A stretch of 34,827 nucleotides of DNA from Candidatus Epulonipiscium sp. (GTDB lineage Bacteria; Bacillota; Clostridia; Lachnospirales; Defluviitaleaceae), in the NCBI GenBank assembly GCA_012519205.1, contig JAAYQR010000018.1, positions 1-34,827 on the forward strand. Direction: 5' to 3'. Each line of letters begins with the position of its first letter. Positions within the stretch are counted from its first letter, which is position 1. Shown piece by piece: positions 7,566-12,974 of this stretch. The translations under genes and the position numbers were made by a program. The notes below the pieces were generated by a model that was not told where the DNA came from, ran no database searches, and saw only the letters and a program-made list of their open reading frames with translations.

Positions 7566-7591
7566 GTTAAAAATTTCATATTTAATTATCA

Positions 7592-7772
7592 TAGGATAGA
7601 GGCGCATTTTTCATCAGTATATATGTGGATGTGGGTAGGCACAGTTAAAACATATAGAAAGGGAGAAATGCCGAAGGACTAAGACCCTACAGTTTTTTGT
7701 CCTGGTTGTACAGTCAATAACTGTATAACTGTCATCGATTAATATATTTTTATTCGATGGAGTGCTATCTGT
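7592..7772 (+). ncRNA. Lysine riboswitch (L box)
   Basis: Conserved L-box elements occur in order. GATAGAGGCGC opens P1/P2. GAAAGGGAG and ATGCCGAAGGAC are the core of the five-way junction. GTCCTGGTTGTACAGTC is the P4 region. A terminal GGAGTGCTATC pairs back with GATAGAGGCGC to close P1. The unit stands before asd-dapA-dapB, the lysine branch of aspartate metabolism. Bound lysine would favour the terminator at 7803-7826 and shut the genes down. Confidence 0.93.
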
Positions 7773-7802
7773 GTTGTCGGTTTTTTCTATAATCGTATTC
7801 AC

Positions 7803-7826
7803 AGTTGGCATATGCCAACTTTTTTT
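7803..7826 (+). terminator. Expression-platform terminator of the lysine riboswitch
   Basis: AGTTGGCATATGCCAACT is a perfect inverted repeat followed directly by a T-run, about 80 bases before the asd start. Confidence 0.88.
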
Positions 7827-7907
7827 ATACCCTATAACAGATTTTTGTTTAACTTTTTAATTATAACTAGTATAATTAAATGACTAATATTTTAAGGAGG
7901 ATTTTGA

Positions 7908-8903
7908 ATGAAAAAAATTAATTTAGCCATTGTTGGTGCTACCGGTATGGTGGGCAATACCTTCCTAAAGGTATTGGAAGAAAAAAATCTACCCATTGAA
8001 AATCTTTATCTGTTTTCTTCCGCGCGCTCCGCAGGAAGTAAAATTACTTTCAAAGGGAAGGAATATACCGTCGAAGAATTAACCGAAAGTTCTTTTGATA
8101 GGGGAATAGATATCGCTTTGTTTTCTGCAGGGGGTAGCATAAGCCTTAAATTTGCTCCTATTGCAGCTGAAAAAGGATGCATCGTTGTAGACAATAGCTC
8201 TGCTTGGAGAATGGACCCCGAAGTTCCCCTTGTTATACCTGAGGTAAACCCTGAAGATATTAAACTTAATAAGGGGATTATCGCTAATCCGAACTGTTCT
8301 ACAATCCAGGCCCTTGTAGCACTAAAACCTTTAGATGAATACTATAATATCAAACGTGTTATTTATTCAACTTATCAAGCAGTTTCTGGTGCGGGAATGG
8401 GAGGATGGAAGGATCTTGAGGAAGGCTTAAAAGGAAAGCCACCAGCTAAATTCCCTCATCCGATTGCAAATAACTGTATTCCACATATAGATGTATTTAC
8501 TGAAAACGGTTATACAAAAGAAGAACTTAAAATGATTGAAGAAACTCGAAAAATCTTACACCGTCCTAACCTAAAGGTTACTGCGACTACCGTAAGAGTG
8601 CCTGTATTTAACAGCCATAGCGAGTCAATCAATATAGAGTTTGAAAAATCATTCGAATTAAATGAATTGGTAGATGTACTGCAAAAATCTCCCGGAATAA
8701 TCGTTCAAGATGATCCTACAAATAATGTATATCCCTTAGCTAATACTGCTACAGATTGTGATGAAGTATTTGTAGGTAGAATCCGTAGGGATGAAAGTGT
8801 TGAAAATGGTGTGAATATATGGGTTGTTGCTGACAATATCAGAAAAGGGGCTGCAACCAATACAATTCAAATTGCAGAACTTTTAATCAAAGATATGCAA
8901 TAA
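7908..8903 (+). CDS. asd: Aspartate-semialdehyde dehydrogenase
   Basis: Reduces aspartyl phosphate to aspartate semialdehyde with NADPH, the branch point to lysine, diaminopimelate, threonine and methionine. It has 331 residues, normal for the family. The N-terminal dinucleotide-binding motif is GATGMVGNTF (about 9-18). The active-site cysteine is C130 in NPNCST, and the dimerisation domain holds the VSGAG and GKPPAKFP regions. A strong ribosome site (AAGGAGG) is 7 bases upstream of the ATG. It is the first gene behind the lysine riboswitch. Confidence 0.97.
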   Translation: MKKINLAIVGATGMVGNTFLKVLEEKNLPIENLYLFSSARSAGSKITFKGKEYTVEELTESSFDRGIDIALFSAGGSISLKFAPIAAEKGCIVVDNSSAWRMDPEVPLVIPEVNPEDIKLNKGIIANPNCSTIQALVALKPLDEYYNIKRVIYSTYQAVSGAGMGGWKDLEEGLKGKPPAKFPHPIANNCIPHIDVFTENGYTKEELKMIEETRKILHRPNLKVTATTVRVPVFNSHSESINIEFEKSFELNELVDVLQKSPGIIVQDDPTNNVYPLANTATDCDEVFVGRIRRDESVENGVNIWVVADNIRKGAATNTIQIAELLIKDMQ

Positions 8904-8918
8904 GAGGGGATGATAGGT

Positions 8919-9800
8919 ATGGAGCTTTTCAGAGGTTCTGGTGTAGCAATAGTTACTCCTTTTAAGGAAGATGGAGAAGTTAATTATGGGCTTTTAGAAG
9001 ATTTAATAGAATTTCAAATACAAAATTATACTGATAGTATCATAATTTGTGGTACTACAGGAGAATCTTCAACATTAAATGACAATGATCACTTAGAATG
9101 CATTAAGGTCGCTGTTGATAAGGTAAAAGGACGAGTACCCGTTATTGCAGGAACAGGCAGTAACGATACAGAACACGGGGTTTTTTTAACAAAACGCGCA
9201 AAAGAATTAGGTGCCGATGCTGCTCTTATAGTTACCCCATATTATAATAAAACTACTCAGAAGGGATTAATCGAACATTATAATTATATTGCTAAAAATG
9301 TAGATATTCCCATAATTTTATATAATGTACCTTCTAGAACAGGATTAAATATAACCCCTAAAACAGCCCTTGAGTTATCTAAAATTGACAATGTCATTGC
9401 AATTAAGGAAGCTAGTGGCAATATATCTCAAGTTGCTGAGCTTATGAGCTTATGTGGAGATAGGCTGGATTTATATTCTGGAAACGACGATCAAATTGTT
9501 CCCCTGCTCTCCTTAGGAGGTAAAGGAGTTATTTCTGTTGTTGCCAATATTGCTCCTAGACAAACCCATGACATTGTTGATAAATACCTAAATGGCAATG
9601 TTGCAGAAAGTAGAAAACTACAGTTAGAAATGCTTCCGCTTATTAATGCCCTTTTTTCTGAGGTAAACCCCATCCCCGTTAAAGCTGCCCTTGAACTTAT
9701 GGGATATGCCGTTGGCCGATGCCGAATGCCTCTTACTTCGATGGAAGATATTCATCTTGAATTGTTAAAGAAAGAAATGAAGAATTACGGTTTGTTTTAG
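8919..9800 (+). CDS. dapA: 4-hydroxy-tetrahydrodipicolinate synthase
   Basis: Condenses pyruvate with aspartate semialdehyde, the committed step of lysine and diaminopimelate synthesis. The protein is a TIM barrel of 293 residues. The Schiff-base lysine is K163 in AIKEASG. The GTTGES motif and LYNVPSRTG, with the catalytic tyrosine, are also present. An ATG at 8910 abuts the ribosome site AGAGGGG (8903-8909), so it cannot be used well; the ATG at 8919 is 9 bases from that site and begins MELFRGSGVAIVTPF, the usual N-terminus. It lies 15 bases after asd in the same riboswitch-controlled transcript. Confidence 0.97.
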   Translation: MELFRGSGVAIVTPFKEDGEVNYGLLEDLIEFQIQNYTDSIIICGTTGESSTLNDNDHLECIKVAVDKVKGRVPVIAGTGSNDTEHGVFLTKRAKELGADAALIVTPYYNKTTQKGLIEHYNYIAKNVDIPIILYNVPSRTGLNITPKTALELSKIDNVIAIKEASGNISQVAELMSLCGDRLDLYSGNDDQIVPLLSLGGKGVISVVANIAPRQTHDIVDKYLNGNVAESRKLQLEMLPLINALFSEVNPIPVKAALELMGYAVGRCRMPLTSMEDIHLELLKKEMKNYGLF

Positions 9801-9808
9801 ATAATATT

Positions 9809-9840
9809 AAAGTGCAGAGGTGTCCTATCTGCACTTTTTT
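9809..9840 (+). terminator. Hairpin with T-run between dapA and dapB
   Basis: A perfect 10-bp stem, AAAGTGCAGA with TCTGCACTTT, a nine-base loop and a run of T to 9840. It has all marks of an intrinsic terminator but stands inside a gene cluster, 16 bases before the dapB start. It could reduce dapB expression or act as a partial terminator or processing site. Confidence 0.75.
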
Positions 9841-9856
9841 CGAAAGGAGATTATAT

Positions 9857-10615
9857 ATGATAAAAATTATTATGCACGGTTGTAACGGAAAAATGGGGCA
9901 GGTAATCTCTAGTCTGGTTGAAGAAGATAAAGAATGTTCAATGGTCGCCGGAATTGATCCCTACGTCAACAAATCAAACCCCTATCCTGTTTTCAGTAAA
10001 ATAGAAGATTGTGATGCCCCAGCAGATGTCATCATAGATTTTTCAACCGCCTCTGCAGTAAAACCTTTATTAGAATATGCCTCAAAAAAACAAATACCCT
10101 TAATTTTATGCACTACAGGACTATCGGATGAGCTTTTGGACTTAGTTAAAAAAACAGCGGTAAAAATCCCCGTATTCTTTTCGGCTAACATGTCCCTTGG
10201 GGTCAATCTACTTATCAATCTTGTAAAAAGGGCTTCCGAGGTGTTATACGATGTCGATTTCGATATTGAAATAATCGAAAAACACCATAATCAAAAAATA
10301 GATGCTCCTAGTGGAACTGCCCTTGCCCTTGCTGATGCCATTAATGAATCCCTAGATTCTAGGTATGACTATAAATATGATAGGCATATTGAAAGAAAAA
10401 AACGGGATAAGAATGAAATTGGTATTCATGCAGTAAGAGGAGGTACCATAGTAGGGGAACACTCTATCCTTTTCGCTGGAAAAGATGAGGTTGTCGAATT
10501 AAAACACACTGCTATGTCGAAAGAAGTTTTTGCAGTGGGGGCTTTAAAGGCAGCTAAATTTTTAGCTGGTAAGGCTCCTGGGTTATATAATATGGAAAAC
10601 CTAATTAACGAATAA
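9857..10615 (+). CDS. dapB: 4-hydroxy-tetrahydrodipicolinate reductase
   Basis: Reduces the DapA product with NAD(P)H to tetrahydrodipicolinate. The frame is open from 9812, but the segment before 9857 is the hairpin and not protein-like. The ATG at 9857 has a strong AAAGGAGA site 7 bases upstream and begins with the canonical MIKIIMHGCNGKMG nucleotide-binding motif. This gives 252 residues. The catalytic signature EKHHNQKIDAPSGTA is complete, and the C-terminal region contains AVRGGTIVGEH. No promoter is visible between dapA and dapB, so it probably depends on readthrough of the hairpin. Confidence 0.97.
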   Translation: MIKIIMHGCNGKMGQVISSLVEEDKECSMVAGIDPYVNKSNPYPVFSKIEDCDAPADVIIDFSTASAVKPLLEYASKKQIPLILCTTGLSDELLDLVKKTAVKIPVFFSANMSLGVNLLINLVKRASEVLYDVDFDIEIIEKHHNQKIDAPSGTALALADAINESLDSRYDYKYDRHIERKKRDKNEIGIHAVRGGTIVGEHSILFAGKDEVVELKHTAMSKEVFAVGALKAAKFLAGKAPGLYNMENLINE

Positions 10616-10645
10616 AAAACCGGGTGTTTAATAGCACCCGGTTTT
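10616..10645. terminator. Bidirectional terminator between dapB and cobO
   Basis: An 11-bp stem AAAACCGGGTG/CACCCGGTTTT with an eight-base loop sits between two convergent genes. T-runs on both strands let it serve dapB and cobO. It touches the stop codons of both. Confidence 0.85.
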
Positions 10646-11174
10646 AATATTCTATCCCTTTTCTTGCTTCGATTCCACCACTTATAGGATGTTTTACTGA
10701 TTCAATCACAGATATATAATGAACCCTATCTTTAATTGCATTTGTAAGTTTTCTACCCGTTAGTATTACTTCCATTTCTCGAGGCTTATGATCTAAAAGA
10801 TTACAAACTTCCTTCTCATCTACTAAATCATTTTCAATTGCCCCTAGTATTTCATCTAATATTAGTATATCACATTCCCCTGTATCTAAAACTTTATTAG
10901 CAAAGTTCATTGCATTTATAATTTCATTTTTTAGTTCTTTTTTTTCATCTTCATTTAAGTTCCAAAAAAAGTCCCTAGGTTTCTCAAAGCGAAAAACTTT
11001 AAAATCCGGTTCCAACTTTTTCAGGGTCTGTAGTTCTCCTGTATAAGAGGATTTTAAAAACTGAATCATAATAACTTTCATCCCCTGGCCAATAGCCCTT
11101 ATTCCCTGTCCGATGGCTGCCGTTGTTTTTCCCTTCCCATCGCCACTGTAAACTTGAATTAAACCTAGATCCAT
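10644..11174 (-). CDS. cobO: Cob(I)alamin adenosyltransferase, CobO/BtuR type
   Basis: Transfers the adenosyl group of ATP to cob(I)alamin to make adenosylcobalamin. The P-loop is near the N-terminus (VYSGDGKGKTTAA, about 8-20), followed by MIQFLKSSYTGE and the DEILGAI Walker B region, with the LTGRKL and HPISGGIEARKGIEY ends typical of the family. A GTG at 11183 lies inside the Shine-Dalgarno itself, so the ATG at 11174, 9 bases from AGGAGG, is the likely start (176 residues). The cofactor it makes is needed by the class II ribonucleotide reductase encoded 1.8 kb away, a sensible functional neighbourhood. It has its own sigma-A promoter candidate. Confidence 0.93.
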   Translation of the reverse strand: MDLGLIQVYSGDGKGKTTAAIGQGIRAIGQGMKVIMIQFLKSSYTGELQTLKKLEPDFKVFRFEKPRDFFWNLNEDEKKELKNEIINAMNFANKVLDTGECDILILDEILGAIENDLVDEKEVCNLLDHKPREMEVILTGRKLTNAIKDRVHYISVIESVKHPISGGIEARKGIEY

Positions 11175-11193
11175 TTTTCTCACCTCCTTTAGT

Positions 11194-11222
11194 ATTATAA
11201 TATTATATTATAATTTTTTCAA
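11194..11222 (-). promoter_or_regulatory. Candidate sigma-A promoter of cobO
   Basis: TTGAAA (11217-11222), a 17-base spacer and TATAAT (11194-11199) on the minus strand, shortly before the cobO ribosome site. The DNA is very AT-rich, so the -10 match is less telling. Confidence 0.55.
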
Positions 11223-11231
11223 TTTTAATTA

Positions 11232-11267
11232 GAAAAACATCTTTTTATTAATAAAAAGATGTTTTTC
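11232..11267 (-). terminator. Terminator after the SSB-like gene
   Basis: A perfect 36-base palindrome (GAAAAACATC...GATGTTTTTC) just after the stop codon of the SSB-like gene. Its T5 arms fit a terminator on either strand. Confidence 0.75.
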
Positions 11268-11272
11268 ATTGA

Positions 11273-11947
11273 TTATTCTTTATTACCTAGCTCGTCATCA
11301 TCCTCATCTTGCCTATTATTATCATCATCTATTTCCATCTTTGAAATGGAAACTTCATAAGCAATCTTAGATAGAACTTCTCCATCTTCCTTCTTTTTTT
11401 GATATTCTCGGCTTTGCACCCGTCCCCAAATTTTTAAATGATCCCCGACTTTTAGATGCTGGGCATATTTTGCATTTCTTCCCCAGGCTATACTTGGAAT
11501 GTAATCCGACTTATGGTATGACCTATTTACAGCAAGAAGCATATCTGTTATCTCCCTACCAAATGGAGTTGTTCTATAGATAGGCTCTTTACATATGAAT
11601 CCGTCTAAATAAATTTGATTCACATGTTTAATCTCTTCCTCGTCTTCGATAATCCCAAAATCAAGGGCAAAAATCGTAAGCAATAGTCTATTTTTCCCCT
11701 GCTCATATTGATTGTAGGAACGAAATTGTCCTTGCACTTCTACCATCGAATTTAAAATCCCCGTCTTTTCCCCTAACAATCTTTCAGAAATAGTTACCGG
11801 AAGGACATCTGAAATATTACTTAATCTAGGAACCTCTACCTTAAAAGTGTAAAAACCCTCCCCGTATACCCGATGGCTAAATTCGATATCTTTAATCACT
11901 TTTCCTATGATTTTGACTTGATTATTCTGTATAACATGCTCTGTCAC
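11273..11947 (-). CDS. Two-OB-fold single-stranded DNA-binding-like protein
   Basis: Two OB-fold-like segments can be read in tandem: residues about 6-95 (NNQVKIIGKVIKDIEFSHRV and VEVQGQFRSYN) and about 108-205 (NQIYLDGFICKEPIYRTTPF, MLLAVNRSYHKSDYI, IAWGRNAKYA, LKIWGRVQSREY). The second is close to the PriB/SSB pattern. The C-terminus is strongly acidic (DDDNNRQDEDDDE), like SSB tails, but lacks the canonical DIPF ending. The frame is open to an ATG at 12007, but that has no ribosome site; a GTG at 11947 lies 6 bases after GGAGAGGTG and gives an SSB-like N-terminus (224 residues). A standard single-fold ssb beside rpsF-rpsR probably exists elsewhere, so this looks like a paralogue. Function is inferred from fold only. 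Confidence 0.8.
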   Translation of the reverse strand: MTEHVIQNNQVKIIGKVIKDIEFSHRVYGEGFYTFKVEVPRLSNISDVLPVTISERLLGEKTGILNSMVEVQGQFRSYNQYEQGKNRLLLTIFALDFGIIEDEEEIKHVNQIYLDGFICKEPIYRTTPFGREITDMLLAVNRSYHKSDYIPSIAWGRNAKYAQHLKVGDHLKIWGRVQSREYQKKKEDGEVLSKIAYEVSISKMEIDDDNNRQDEDDDELGNKE

Positions 11948-12096
11948 TGCTCTCACCTCTCCCTTATTATCCTTATGTTCTTTAAATGTTTTTTCTATCA
12001 ATACCATCTTTATTCTTAGATTTGATTTTTTAGAAGTGTTTTTTTTATTAGATAATGATAAAAGAAATTTTTTAACCCTATACGGGTGTTCATTAC

Positions 12097-12753
12097 TTAA
12101 ATTTTATATTTACACCCTATGTCAATATCATTAATCATGGCGGCGGTAACTGCAGCTAAGGCACTATATACTTCTTGTTCTTGGTTGAGGGGTAATGTAA
12201 TCGAAAACTCTTGAGGCTCTAACTTTTTTCCGCTAAAAGTTGTTAAGGTCCTTTGAACGCAAAATTGAAGCCTTTTATTAATATCTTCTTGTTGTATACT
12301 AGAAGTTGTAATGCTCGCTCTAGGGTTAAAGCCATAGGTAATTAAACGTGTTCTGCTCCCTTTTAAAAGCTTAAAAGCTCCCCTGTCATCTGCATTCATT
12401 ATATATACCCCGTCGGCATTTAACGCAAAAAATAGTTTTCCTTTGTCTAAATAAAATTTTTTATATTCCTCCTCACCTCTATCAATAGTATAAATGATAA
12501 TATCGAAGGCAATGCCAAGAAAGTAATTGTTTTTTATACCCTCTTTTGTCAATCTTAAAATTGCTATATCAATATTATTTTTTTCTAATTCCTTAATATA
12601 ATTCAAAAAGCAAACTTCTTCCCCGTATACTACAGAACCTAAATTTAGTTCCTTGATTATACCCACTTTCATTCCCGAATTTCTACATAACTGAGCTAGT
12701 ATATCTATGGTTCTTGACTTCCCTTGATTTCCAAGTACACCTATCTTAACCAT
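12097..12753 (-). CDS. Stand-alone Mur-ligase-like central (ATPase) domain protein
   Basis: A 218-residue protein. The N-terminus has a P-loop of Mur-ligase type (VLGNQGKSRTIDIL, about 6-19). Further on are IMNADDRGAFKLL (about 118-130), like the NADD segment of MurE/MurC, then a TYGFNPRASI strand. The C-terminus (PLNQEQEVYSALAAVTAAM) resembles the F-N-x-x-N-x-LAA helix that ends the central domain of Mur ligases. The UDP-binding N-domain and the C-terminal ligase domain are both absent, so it cannot be a normal peptidoglycan ligase. ATP binding is likely; the substrate is unknown. It lies 150 bases upstream of the SSB-like gene on the same strand. Confidence 0.65.
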   Translation of the reverse strand: MVKIGVLGNQGKSRTIDILAQLCRNSGMKVGIIKELNLGSVVYGEEVCFLNYIKELEKNNIDIAILRLTKEGIKNNYFLGIAFDIIIYTIDRGEEEYKKFYLDKGKLFFALNADGVYIMNADDRGAFKLLKGSRTRLITYGFNPRASITTSSIQQEDINKRLQFCVQRTLTTFSGKKLEPQEFSITLPLNQEQEVYSALAAVTAAMINDIDIGCKYKI

Positions 12754-12888
12754 ATCAAAGCCCCTTTTTTAGTCATTATTTTATATTTTATATTGATAGT
12801 TTTTGTATTCTTCTATACATTTATGTATATTTTTCGCCAAAAAACCACTTGAATTCCTGTATAATCAGGAAGTAAATAGAAACAAAAA

Positions 12889-12904
12889 AATCTATATATT
12901 GATT
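12889..12904 (+). promoter_or_regulatory. Candidate NrdR box 1 upstream of nrdJ
   Basis: AATCTATATATTGATT matches the NrdR consensus ACACwATATATwGTGT at 11-12 of 16 positions, including the whole CwATATATwG core. It overlaps the -35 of the nrdJ promoter. Confidence 0.65.
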
Positions 12905-12926
12905 TTTTAAAAAAGAATGATACAAT
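12899..12926 (+). promoter_or_regulatory. Sigma-A promoter of nrdJ
   Basis: TTGATT (12899-12904), a 16-base spacer and TACAAT (12921-12926), about 48 bases before the nrdJ ATG. Both hexamers are covered by the NrdR-box-like sites. Confidence 0.7.
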
Positions 12927-12935
12927 ATGTAGTGG
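12920..12935 (+). promoter_or_regulatory. Candidate NrdR box 2 upstream of nrdJ
   Basis: ATACAATATGTAGTGG matches the NrdR consensus at 13 of 16 positions. It starts exactly 31 bases after box 1, the three-turn spacing known for paired NrdR boxes, and overlaps the -10. Confidence 0.7.
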
Positions 12936-12974
12936 ACACAGCTTTACCAATCCAAAATGCAGGAGGAATAATTT

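Noticed and set aside
7455-7682. 75-residue open frame on the plus strand before asd
   Set aside because: It runs across a strong promoter and the lysine riboswitch core, so it is structural RNA rather than protein-coding sequence.
9812-9856. N-terminal extension of dapB
   Set aside because: It translates the hairpin and contains no conserved residues; the ATG at 9857 has the ribosome site and the canonical N-terminus.
11945-12007. Longer start for the SSB-like gene at the ATG at 12007
   Set aside because: There is no ribosome site there, while the GTG at 11947 has one and gives an SSB-like N-terminus. This is a preference, not a certainty.
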